Source: Carex sylvatica (taxonomy: Eukaryota; Streptophyta; Magnoliopsida; Poales; Cyperaceae). From it: a DNA stretch of 64,000 nucleotides. Shown one piece after another: positions 49,001 to 59,235 of the stretch; within the stretch, counting starts at the first letter, position 1, and each line of letters opens with the position of its first letter. The translations under genes were made by a program, and so were the position numbers. Below the pieces are notes generated by a model that worked only from the letters and a program-made list of their open reading frames with translations, was not told the DNA's origin and did no database searches. The stretch is from NCBI GenBank assembly GCA_964058845.1, contig CAXKVR010000231.1, positions 1-64,000 of the forward strand. Direction: 5' to 3'.

Positions 49001-50295
49001 GAATTGTGGAAGCTGTTTCAAATGAGGAGATAGAAACCGGAAGTGGTTTGAATCAAGAAATGGGTCTTGCACGTCCATCTAATACTCGATGGAGTTCTCA
49101 TTTCAAGACATTAAATAGTGTGATTACACTATTTTCAGAGACAATAGGTGTACTTGAAGAAATTGAAAAGGATGCCATTCTGAAAGAACAACGATGTGAG
49201 GCGACTGGTATTTTATTTAACATCCAATCTTTTGATTTTGCTTTCAATTGCCATCTCATGAGGACTTCATTACTCATTACGCATGATTTGTCGCAAGCCT
49301 TGCAATGCAAAGATCAAGATATGGTGAATGCTATGCGTTTGGTGAAATTTGCTAAATCTCGCTTGCAAGATATGCGGGATGATGGTTGGAAATTATTATT
49401 CAAAGAAGTGTGTGCATTTTGTGTGAAACACGATTTGGACATTCCAAATATGGAGGATAAGTATTCTGGTAAGCCAAAGAGACAAGCAACAAACACAACT
49501 AATCTGCATTATTATCGGGTTGAATTGTTTTATACAGTTATTGATATGCAATTGCAGGAGCTTAATGACAGATTCACAAAAACTAATACCGAGCTACTTA
49601 TTTGCATTTCATGTTTAGACCCGAGTAACTCTTTTTCATTCTTTAACAAAGATAGGTTGGTTCAATTAGCTCGATTCTATCCCCTTGATTTCAATCAATA
49701 TGAACTTGCTGTCCTAGATGGTCAGTTGGAGAATTATTGCATGGATATGAAAAGTGATGATGATTTTTTAGAGTTAAAGGGCATAGTTGAACTTTCTCAA
49801 AAAATGGTGGAAAAGAGGAGGCACAATGTTTATCCATTAGTTTACAAATTAGTGAAATTAGCATTGATATTGCCGGTGGCTACGGCTAGTGTTGAAAGGG
49901 TATTTTCAGCGATGAATTATGTGAAAAACCGAGTAAGAAATTCAATGGGAGATCAATTCTTGAATGATTGTTTAGTGACCTATATTGAGAAAGATTTGTT
50001 TGATGAGGTATGTGATGAACGAATTATGCAACGATGGCAAAATATGAAGGGTCGTAAAGGAGTGCTCCCTCCATTGGCTTGACTATGTAACATTAATATA
50101 TTTCTTTTTTTTTATATGTAAACGAATATTTGTTATAAATTTTTGACTTAGTTGAATCTTTTGATGTTCAATTATATATATTGACTTCTTTTTTATTTTG
50201 ATTGGTATTGTAATTTTTGTTATGTTGATTTTTTTTTTTTTTTGCAACTATATATATTCTGCCTACCCCTGGCAAAATTCCTGGCTACGCCACTG
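46091..50295 (+). mobile_element. Autonomous hAT DNA transposon, copy 2 (4205 bp)
   Basis: It has the same length as 7017-11221, at a constant offset of 39,074 bp. The lines compared by eye, including the poly-A run after the left palindrome and the poly-T run before the right end, showed no difference. Ends, subterminal TGCCTACCCCTG motifs (for example 46127-46138 and 50260-50271) and the transposase are the same. Flanking TCCCTGCG duplications mark a separate insertion event. Confidence 0.95.
47653..50082 (+). CDS. hAT transposase with TTF-type zinc finger, copy 2
   Basis: 809 codons with the same protein sequence as 8579-11008: a TTF-type zinc finger at about 85-180, a DUF4371/RNase-H-like core with D306, and a C-terminal hAT dimerisation domain with E748. 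Two identical uninterrupted copies in one window, with different target duplications, make it likely that at least one is functional or was so very recently. Confidence 0.95.
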   Translation: MERFYKKESKVPVASSSQGSRQFESSLGPNHSNEVEGSQQIGSSLGPNRSNEVEGSQPPYDPAKRKPISHYPPNEQDSVRRYYLGKGPCQPKNHNFPKRDISGCLRRFNNSWFNQYKNWLEYSIDKDAAFCLCCYLFRPENLGSGGGTNFVGDGYRNWKCKKGFDDHIGDVNSGHNQAQRKCVDLMSERRSIKTCIERVSVSQEMDYRVQLNASVVVSRFLAKQGLAFRGHDESESSNSKGNFLHLLRYTGERNPQIAKVILENAPKNRKLTSPDIQKEIVNSAAEETILEIIAELDNDLFSVLIDESRDVSVKEQMAVVIRFVNKSGSVVERFLGIVHVPDTAALSLKVALEGLFVKNGLTFSRLRGQGYDGASNMSGEFNGLQKLIMKENGSAYYVHCWAHQLQLTLVHVAKNHHKIGLFFQMVSCVVNVASASCKRRDQLREKQRIRIVEAVSNEEIETGSGLNQEMGLARPSNTRWSSHFKTLNSVITLFSETIGVLEEIEKDAILKEQRCEATGILFNIQSFDFAFNCHLMRTSLLITHDLSQALQCKDQDMVNAMRLVKFAKSRLQDMRDDGWKLLFKEVCAFCVKHDLDIPNMEDKYSGKPKRQATNTTNLHYYRVELFYTVIDMQLQELNDRFTKTNTELLICISCLDPSNSFSFFNKDRLVQLARFYPLDFNQYELAVLDGQLENYCMDMKSDDDFLELKGIVELSQKMVEKRRHNVYPLVYKLVKLALILPVATASVERVFSAMNYVKNRVRNSMGDQFLNDCLVTYIEKDLFDEVCDERIMQRWQNMKGRKGVLPPLA

Positions 50296-50303
50296 TCCCT
50301 GCG
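50296..50303. repeat. Right target-site duplication of hAT copy 2
   Basis: TCCCTGCG, matching 46083-46090. Confidence 0.93.
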
Positions 50304-51003
50304 CATGAAAGATTGGAAACCTTGAAATAATGTGGCATGCCGTATGTAATGTAATAGTCTCTATTTATTGCTAGAATGTCCCTGCCAATGCTCCAGCTCT
50401 ACTATCACATCAATTTAAGACCATTAAACAGAAAAAGACAGCATGACCGACAAATGTGGGCAATGTCCCATTATGATTTCTCAATTGACAGGAGCTTCAA
50501 ATATTTCTCGCACTCAGAAACCAGAAACCTATTTTTTTATATATTAAAGGCTCCGGTACACAGCATGTTTTTAGATGCTTTTCGTTAGAAAAAATACTTG
50601 GTGTTTTTTTCGTAGAGGGACGGAGGTCGCGTCACTCAGAACCTAAAATGCGCTTAGCAAAAACCATAATTTGATATAAAATATGATCAGAATCACAGCT
50701 AATATATTATCATACCATATTGAAATCAACTAGATGATAGCCATGGTACAACAAGCTGATTCTTAGATAATATTGTTTCTTTGTGTTTTCGGAAAAGAAA
50801 AAAAAAAAAAAAAGTATGAAGTAAACAAAAAAGTGCCATCAATACCAGTTCCCTTAGCCAAACAGGTATAGCTTGTACAATTACACAATATACAAAACAA
50901 ACAATTTGGAGCAGATCAAACACAATCCACAACCAGCAAAAAGAAGCTTAGAAGCCCAACACGAGCACGCATATTTCACGAACTGAGAAGGCCGAAAACA
51001 GGG
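50304..51003. other. Intergenic, 3' flank of the remorin gene
   Basis: Probably contains the 3'UTR of the leftward remorin gene near 50700-51003. No other structure was seen. Confidence 0.5.
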
Positions 51004-52672
51004 CTAGAAGAAGGAGCGCTTAGTCGGGACCCGACCGACAGCTCTCATAAAATTAGCCAGCTCCAGCACTTTGGCCACTTTCAACCCCCTTTTTGCTTCC
51101 GCAGACGCCCTTCTCTCTTCCGCTTTGCGGTGCGCCTTTGCCACTGTATTCTGGGTCTTCTCAAGTGCCTTGGCTCTCTGCTCCTCTAACTTCCTCTGAA
51201 ATAAAATTAATTATCAGACCACCAAAAACCTTGCAAAAAATTAAAAAATATGTATATATAAAACCTTGCAACAAATTCCTATAATTTTTTTAGATAGGTA
51301 TTAAATCACTTGATCTAAAGAATCTAGACCATTCAGAAGTAGTGATTTTCTATCTATCTAAAAAAATATTAAAAAATTTATAAAAATTGTAAAATTTAGT
51401 CCGCAAATATATTTTCATATGAAAAACAGTTTCAATCGACTGATTGGACTTTGAAAACAAAAATATTGATACATTGTACGGACCAATTTGCGATGTGCAT
51501 AGTGCCATAGCCTCACTATATATATTAACCTATCTAATTAACTCAGAAGTTTTACTGATCAGGTCAGTTCCTGTGACCAGAGTGTGCCAGTAATTTCTGA
51601 AGGTCTTTCTGAAATTATCATAATTTCATTCTAGTTTGCAATAATATCTGATATTAGTTTGAGATTTCTATTGAAGATCAAATCTAAATTGACATTTATA
51701 TATTGAAATTTGCTATATAAAGAGCAAAAAAAAACCTCGATTTTCTTGAGCCGTGCCGTGGCAACCTCGACCTGCTCGTTCTCCCAGCTGTTTATAACCA
51801 CCTCCTCCCTCTTAAACCTGTTATTAACCTTAGCTATCTCCTCTGACTGCCATGCGGCGATTTTGGTCTCTGTTTCCTCCTTCTTCACCTGTACAACCAT
51901 TACCGGTGACTCCCCCTCTGATCGTGCCACTTCGGGTTCGGTGATACGAGACGAGATGATCGGATTATTATCAGGCACGATTGCAAGCGGATTGGTTTCC
52001 ACAAAGTCGTCCTCGCCTATGGCAATCAGAAAAGAAGAAAAGTTCAAAATTCAATAAGAATTAAGTTCAAAGACAATTTTTATTTTCGCTCACATAGTTG
52101 AAGCCTATATAAAAAAATTTTAAATTTTGAGATATATTATTTATGTGTTTAATATTTAAAATCTGATGTTAATCTTTTGTTGCTAATTAATTAATTAATT
52201 AATTAATTTAATAACTGGTACAACAGTTGATAATCTTGGTTGATTTTACTACTAGATACTCTTAATAACCTCTAAACCAGTACAGAAATTCACATCAGAA
52301 ACCATATCTACTCTCCCAAAACCCTAAAAAAATAATAACAAATAAAAATAAAGGCGTACCAATTCTTGCGAGACCATAATTTTCAGAGTTATCATTACTT
52401 CCATCATTATTACTACTATTATTATTTTGCAAGGTGGATCCAGCGACAACCATGGCGTTGAATTCTCTGCTCATAGTACTGAACTGCTCGCTGAGAGTCG
52501 AAGAGTGGTGGCTCCCAGCCTCCCACGATTCCTGACGATGGGGCCGGCCTTGGCTCGAAGCTGGCGGGCTCAGAGCGTGGATGTCTCGCACTTCAGGGAT
52601 GTCGACGACGGCGACGTCGCTCTCATCGTTGCTTCTAGGGGGTGTTGTAGAAGGGTTTTGATCATGCAACAT
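51004..52672 (-). CDS. Remorin, group 4 type
   Basis: Three exons, 52672-52360, 52016-51736 and 51195-51004, join in phase to 261 codons plus stop. The N-terminal half is disordered, with DIPEVRDIHALSPP and QFSTMSREFNAMV segments, then an NS-rich stretch and EDDFVETNPLAIVP. These are marks of the group-4 remorins I recall from Arabidopsis. From about residue 135 the Remorin C-terminal domain follows as a long coiled coil (KIAAWQSEEIAKVNNRFKRE ... KLEEQRAKALEK), ending in RVPTKRSFF. Such proteins attach to the cytosolic face of the plasma membrane and organise nanodomains and plasmodesmata; the C-terminal tail is the usual anchor. The final Cys often used for acylation is absent here. Intron 2 contains a MITE remnant. 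Confidence 0.93.
51280..51517. mobile_element. Degenerate MITE copy in remorin intron 2
   Basis: The right end ATAGTGCCATAGCCTCACT is the terminal repeat of the MITE at 36565-36847. Internal words such as GTAGTGATTTTCTA and TTGGACTTTGAAAAC are shared. The left end is lost or unrecognisable. Confidence 0.55.
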
Positions 52673-53607
52673 GTGTGTTGTTAGACAAGCAGGGGTTGAT
52701 TTGGATAAAAGGGATTAGAGAACATGGGATTGATTATATGGGTTTTGTAATTACAATTTGGTGTGTTTCGAAGGGGGGTATTAAGGAAGTGATAGGAAAT
52801 AGGTGAGGTGTCTGAGTGAAGAGCATAGAGGATTGATTGGTTTGTTAAATAAACGGACATAAGAGCCTGGAGAAACAGAGCATCTACTGTTTCTGTCATT
52901 GTCCCTGGCTACCGTGCTTTTGGTGGTAAACGCAAAAGGAAAAGGTAAATACTAAATAGTGATTCCAGTACATCAGTCTCCTTTGTTTTGGCAAATTTAA
53001 CCTGGAAAAAATAAAAATAAAAACTTATGGATGCAATCGGGTCAACGACGCAGCGTAGACTTATTTATAATATCCATTTAAAGATATTATATATTATTTA
53101 TTCATGATATTGGTTTTCATAGAAATTGACTCGAATATTGTAATATTGGAGGTTAATTTAATTCTAGCATATGGTCAATTTTTATGGTATATATGTACTT
53201 GATATTTTAAAAAATATATTGTTCAAATTAAATTTTATAATTATATCAAAATTTGATTAAATTTAAAATTTAATTGGTCATCCATGTTCATTAGAACTTC
53301 GGCATTGAAAAGTAGGTCTTTCGAATATGTCTACAATTTTTTCATGCAAAATATGTCTACAATTTTTTTGTTTTCTAACTTGAATAATAATTGTACATCG
53401 GAATTAAGTGTATGTTAAAACTATAAATTTGTATATGCATAAAATACAAGAAAACAGTATAAATTACCATGCCTACCGGTTTTATTTTGTAATTGTAATA
53501 TTAAATTTATTTTATTAAAATTTTCAGAGATAACGGAATTATAGAGAAATCAAAATGGATCCGGCAGACTTGCTAGATAGGATCACCACGAAACTACCCT
53601 TTTAATT
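52673..53607. other. Upstream region of the remorin gene
   Basis: The presumed promoter and 5'UTR of the remorin are within about 52673-53000; the rest is AT-rich with no recognised feature. Confidence 0.5.
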
Positions 53608-53618
53608 TAGTTCTATAT

Positions 53619-54334
53619 TTCGGCACTTTCGTCTAGTGGGTCTGGTTAATGTTCATCGCTCTATTGTTGCTCGAGTCGGTGCTTTTATTTAGCGGCTTCT
53701 AACTTTTTGGTGATTCCGCTATGTGAATTTGGTCATCGCTCTTCGTATCATCCTTGTGGGGGTTTTATTCTCTAATATCAGCAGTTTATTTTTTCTTATT
53801 TTTTCTTGAGCTCTTCTTCCTCTCTTTAGCAATGGAAGAGTGAGTGGAACGAGTAATACATATAGTTACTTTATATATAGTAGAGTAAATGTTCTGTTAG
53901 GTAATAAATGTTTAGTTTTTGTGATGATGTTATTATGTGTATTTTGTGTTGCTTTTTGTCTTTTTTCTGCTCTTTTTGTTTCGAGATGACTGTCCTGGAT
54001 TGGTTAATTTAATTTTCAGTCTGGTTTGATTCAGTGCTTTCTCAACTGATGGGTGACTGTCCTGGTCCGATTGATTCAGTTTCCGGTCTGGTTTGGATTC
54101 AATGCCTTCTCGGTTGTGCTATACGTACAGAGAAAACCATCGCTAGGCTCCTGTCACTCTCATCAAGCAAGGATCGATGATCTATTTGCGTCTACATGAT
54201 GCACATATCCTGTGCGTTTTTTGTTTGTTTAGATGTATGTTTTTCACCGATATTGGTTATCGAATCTTATGTAACAATTGTTTTATAACTTTTTTATCAA
54301 TGAAACTGCCTACATATTTTCTGCCAAAAAAAAA
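53619..54334 (+). mobile_element. 5'-truncated LINE-type retroelement (3' end)
   Basis: The 716-bp segment ends ...TTTTTTATCAATGAAACTG...CTGCC plus poly-A. It is flanked by an exact 11-bp repeat TAGTTCTATAT (53608-53618 and 54335-54345). It has no long open frame. Inside, a unit of about 65 bp starting GATGACTGTCCTGG / GGGTGACTGTCCTGG is tandemly repeated near 53985-54120. The AATGAAACTG tail is shared with the element at 34211. Confidence 0.65.
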
Positions 54335-54345
54335 TAGTTCTATAT

Positions 54346-57300
54346 AAAAAATGAAAATACTGTTGCCTCCCATTATATTCCTCATGTTTTGCTGATAAAT
54401 TATAAAACATAATTATCATTTCCAGCTCAGCACCTCAGTGTATTACACAATGTTGTACACTGAAAATATGGCATGGTAGCTGCATCCATTACAGAATTAT
54501 TGTACAACTAAAAAACCAAAACAATATATGAAATTTCCCTTATTTATACTGATCTAATTTATAATTGAAAAGAAAAGGCTCAAAGGCCAACCGACATAAC
54601 CTTATCCCATTGATAGATATTTGACCCCTCTCATATCGAAAAACGATGAGCACTTTACAACACGGTGTTCACTTCAAAACGAAACAAGATTCTAATCTTG
54701 GCATGACATGAGAAAGCTCGCCTAATTTGGTAGTTTAGTTGCGGCTAATCTTAAAAGAACTTAATTAAATCTTTGATGCAGTCAACACGGTTTGTATTAG
54801 ATTTAATTCATGATAGTATATAGAACATAAGTTTTGGTGTTTTTTTCTTTTCCTTTTTTTTTTTTTTTAATGTAATGAGATTGTTCATAATGACTAGTCT
54901 TTCCTCGAGAGGGATGTTTTTGGTCGGTTGTGTTGGATAAAGGAAGATTATCGTTTGATTTTTCATATCAAGTTTTGTGTCAATTTAATTACCTTAGTCT
55001 AAATTTCCTCCATGGAAAGATGAAAAGAGATAGTTCTAAGGAAATAAATTTTATTAATTTTAGCATATATTTTTTACATAAATTAAATATGCATATTTCC
55101 GTAAAAATTCGAGTTCTATCACTGTATATATTACACCTATATAAACTTAAATAATCAATCTTAGTCAAATAGATCCGCACTTTTATAATTTTGTTCATTT
55201 GTTAAATAAAGAAAAAGTTTCTAGTAGCAACAATAATAAAAACAGTTTGGAACGAAAGGCGGGTTCTTAAAAAAGTTATATCTTTTTTACTGATTTATTT
55301 TTAATTATGGTAATTGTTAGTTCTTAGTTTATATTGTTAACTCATATATTAGTTGCTATCATTTATCATAATTTGTCTCTAAAAGCTGCGAGCTGAGCCG
55401 GAAAGTGCGGCCATCCCAAATGAATTCAAATCTTTATTGGTCTATGCACTAACATAAACAATTATAACAATAACTAAAATAATTTACGATTCGATATCTC
55501 ATGATAAGATCAAAGTTTTCCATTGCGTAATGCTAAACCAGCTGTCAAAAGAGATTGGAATCTGGTTATCATGGGCTAGTTTGGTCTAATCATAAAAAGA
55601 TAAAAGCTAGGTAATAATAAAATTAAATGCAGATTTTCTCTTCACAAAATATCTACATCACATCGTGTGGCATGCTCCTGACAATTCAAATCAAAACTCA
55701 AAATTTGAGTTAGGATTCAAACAAATAAGACCCAAATTCATAATCACAAAATAACACAACATCTAAAAAACAACGATGTATGCTCCAAATTCAGATCCAG
55801 TGCAATGCCTAATCGTTCGAAGCGAGATCTGAGTCGTCAATTTAATATAATATAAATCTCAAAATGGAACCCGTCACCAAATTAATTTTGAGTCGGGCAC
55901 ATGAGGGGGTATGGAGTATGGACTCGAAGCTAAACCATGTTTGATAAGTCACCACACATTGTAGTATTCAGTCTCTGTCACACAGGATCCCAAGTCCGTA
56001 GAAGCAGCGAGTGTCCGTCGGCAAGAAGGAATTTGTATGGGACAGACACGTGTAGTGTTATGTGGGTCCCAAAGTACCTATTCGCTATTGCTGTCGCTGT
56101 CAGGGGCCAACGTGGCCCTTCATGGTGAAAGACTCCTACACCATGCTGAGTGTGAAGCTTCCGGGGCTCCCACGGTTCCCCCATCTATTGCACCCAGCAG
56201 TCCCTTTCGGTGTTTCCCCCAAGATTTAAGGGCATTTAAAAAGTATAGAAAAGGAAATACATAAGAAAAATAAATAGAGGGAAATGTTTGCCTCTCTCTC
56301 CGGGAATTTTTGTTGTTTACATGAATATGTGTTATATTTTTAATTAGAAAAGAACAAGTCGTGGAACTGATTGGTCAGGTTTGTATAAATTAAAAACAAG
56401 AATTGTTTAATTAGAAATTAATAACAATCGATAAATGTTTCTTTTCTCTAAGTTTGAACACCTTTCTTTCCTTTTATTTTTAATGTTATTAATAAAGGTC
56501 ATGACAGGGAACACACTTGTCACCGCTGATTTATAAAAAAAAAATAGAAAATATATTTGCATTTATTTTTAAAATATATATATATATATGCATAAACATG
56601 TTATGTAACTTTAAATTTTTTTCTCCATCTTTCAGTATTTTCTGGGCTCTACTCCTTGTATATAGTTTATCCTAATGTTGTTCCCAGTAAATACACAAGT
56701 ATAAAAATTATTGATGCATCAAACTCTATATTATAATTTGTTGCTAAATCTATGCATTAATTATCGTAGATATATATCAAAGGAGAATATATATAGTTGG
56801 AATTTAATAAGATAACTTGATAAGACAAAAGTAAAGTCCTTTTCAGAACTAAGTTGGTCATTAAAGAGAGGTAAAAGAAATTATGATGTGACAACAGCAA
56901 CTTAAATTAAGTGTGGTATATGTACTCGACCAATGGATAAGGCGCACTTGGCAATTTAGATATCGTTCAAATTTTTCACGGTCCAACTCGTATGCAATTT
57001 TCTAGTAATAAACTTATAGTACAAAACAACGACATGATGGTTACAATTAATGTTATTTAATTTTAATTTTTAAAGAAATAATTATTATTCTTAACAAGCT
57101 ATTCTCAATACAACACGTTTGGATGAAAAAAAATGCTATTTTTAACAAAGAAATAGTTCAAATTAGTTGCTATTCCGTTATTTCTATGAAATATTAGATT
57201 AGCAGCTATTCCGAGCTATTCTTCTATTCATCCAAACACATCCTTAGTAAAGACGTCTAATTACATAAAAACAAGACTTGCTCGGTGAAGAATAAATGGT

Positions 57301-57504
57301 AAAATTTTAATTTTAACTGAAGTTCCCGTTAGTATAATCAAGGGACTAATATTTTTCTAAAATTTATTGAGACAAAGTAAGATTAATCTTATTTTATAGG
57401 TATAAACGAAGAAAATTTTATTTTTGATCCAAATGGTCCGGACTCCGGAGAATTTAGTTTCAGATAAGAAAAAATAGTACAAAAGATTTGTAGCACCAGG
57501 AAAC
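54346..57504. other. Gene-free intergenic region
   Basis: AT-rich, with one GC-richer patch at about 55860-56230 that includes the palindrome ACACGTGT (56046-56053, a G-box core). This could be a promoter or an old exon, but no convincing frame exists. An (AT)n run is near 56575. A small inverted-repeat element lies at 57111-57243. Confidence 0.55.
57111..57243. mobile_element. Small MITE with CGTTTGGATGAA ends
   Basis: ACACGTTTGGATGAA at the left and TTCATCCAAACACATCC at the right are inverted repeats about 130 bp apart around an AT-rich core. The target duplication was not resolved. Confidence 0.5.
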
Positions 57505-57754
57505 ACAAGAAAAAAATTAAAACAACGTTGGCGCTTATTTTCAGACTCAAATACGTAATAATATTTAAATACAAGAAAATAATTAAAACAACGTTGACGT
57601 TTGCTTTCAGACCCAATACATAACAATATTTAAACACGAGAAAAAAAATTAAAACACGTTGGTGCTTGCTTTCAGACCGAACACGTTACAATATTTAAAC
57701 ACGAGAAAAAAATTAAAACAATGTTGGCGCTTGCTTTCAGACCTAATACGTAAC
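57505..57754. repeat. Minisatellite, 65-bp unit, about four copies
   Basis: Units start with AC(A/G)AGAAAA at 57505, 57571, 57636 and 57701. Each continues AATTAAAACAACGTTGGCGC, a CTTTCAGACC word and TACGTAACAATATTTAAA. The last unit is cut by the hAT element: its TACGTAAC is the target duplication, and the interrupted word CAATAT resumes at 62588. Confidence 0.88.
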
Positions 57755-58669
57755 TAGTGTATTGACAATATCCTACCCGGGCCGTCTAGGTCCGAGATCG
57801 GGTATAAGTTGGGTAAACGGATACACGGGTAGGGACATAAAATGGATAGGGTACGGTTATTTGATAAAATACTCGGCATACCCGCCCCGAATTACGTCCG
57901 TGCCCGCCCGACCCGACCCGCTGCCCGCCTGTACCTGTACCCTATACCCATACCCGTACCCTATACCCGTACCTTATACCCATATCCGTTACCCATTTTT
58001 CAAAAAAAATCAAATTTTTTTGAAATTTAAATATCGCCGGTTCAACCGGACCTGGACCGGTCTAATCAATCCTGGACCAGCCGGACCCACCCGTCCCGTC
58101 GGGGTTTTTTTTTTTTTTCAAATTTTATTCCCTCTCCAATATTTTCTTTAAATACCCCATCTTCCTCTCAAAAAATTCACTCTCATTCTCTCATCTCTCA
58201 ATCTCAATTCTCAAATTTTATTATTCTCAATTTTTTAATTTATTGTTTAAAAAAAATATAATTATAAATTTAATTCATTCTACAAATCCGCAAACGGAAT
58301 TACGAATATATCGAAATTACGAAGTTCGGCACCTCCCGCAAGATTTTTTCATGAAATTTAAAGGTAACATTTATTTCATGTTAGATTAATTTATTTTCGT
58401 AGAGTACATTTAGTTTAGTCTAGATTTATTGAATATTAAGTAATTAGATTTGTTAAATTTATTAAGTAATTAGATTTGTTAGATTTATTTAGTTTATGTT
58501 AGATTTGAATATGTTAAGTAACTATATTTATTTTGAATAGGTTAGATTTTATTTTTCAAAATGTTAGATTTATTTTTAATATGTGAAAAAAATAAGTTAG
58601 TTTTATTTTTTTGAATATGTGAAGTAATTATATTTGTTTTGAATAGGTTAGATTTATTTTTCAAAATGT

Positions 58670-59130
58670 TAGATTTTTTTTATTTCTGTTTTTTAATTTC
58701 TGTTTTTTTTTTAATTCTGTTTTTTAATTTCTGTTTTTTAAATTATGTTTTTTTTTACTTCTGTTTTTTAATTTCTATTTTTTTTAATTCTGTTTTTAAA
58801 TTTCTGTTTTTTAATTTCTGTTTTTTTTTAATTCTGTTTTTTAATTTCTGTTTTTTAATTTCTGTTTTTTTAATTCTGTTTTTTAATTTCTGCTTTTTTC
58901 ATTTTGTTTTTTAATTTCTTTTTTTTATTTCTGTTTTTTTTTTAATTCTGTTTTTTAATTTATGTTTTTTAATTTATGTTTTTTTATTTATGTTTTTTTA
59001 ATTTTGTTTTTAAATTTCAATTTTTTAATTTCTGTTTTTTTTAACTCTGTTTTTTATTTTCTGTTTTTTATTTTTCTGTTTTTTTTCTGTTTTTTTTAAT
59101 TATGTTTTTTACATTTCTGTTTTTATTTTT
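58670..59130 (+). repeat. T-rich tandem repeat in the hAT leader
   Basis: About thirty loose repeats of TTTCTGTTTTTTAA-like units (12-18 bp) run between the left end and the transposase start. The Phe-rich open frame through it is only a product of the repeat. Confidence 0.85.
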
Positions 59131-59235
59131 CAAATGTATGTTAGAATTATTTTGAATAGGTTAAATAAATAGGTTACATATATTTTTTTAATATGTCAAG
59201 TAATTTATATATATTTTTTTTAATAAGTTTAAAAA

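Noticed and set aside
53619..54334. Possible host gene exon
   Set aside because: Poly-A end and exact flanking 11-bp duplication indicate a retroelement insertion.
55937..56264. Three overlapping frames in the GC-rich patch
   Set aside because: Frames exist on both strands with no recognisable domain; likely due to GC content alone.
58639..58914. Phe-rich frame of 91 codons
   Set aside because: Product of the T-rich tandem repeat in the hAT leader.
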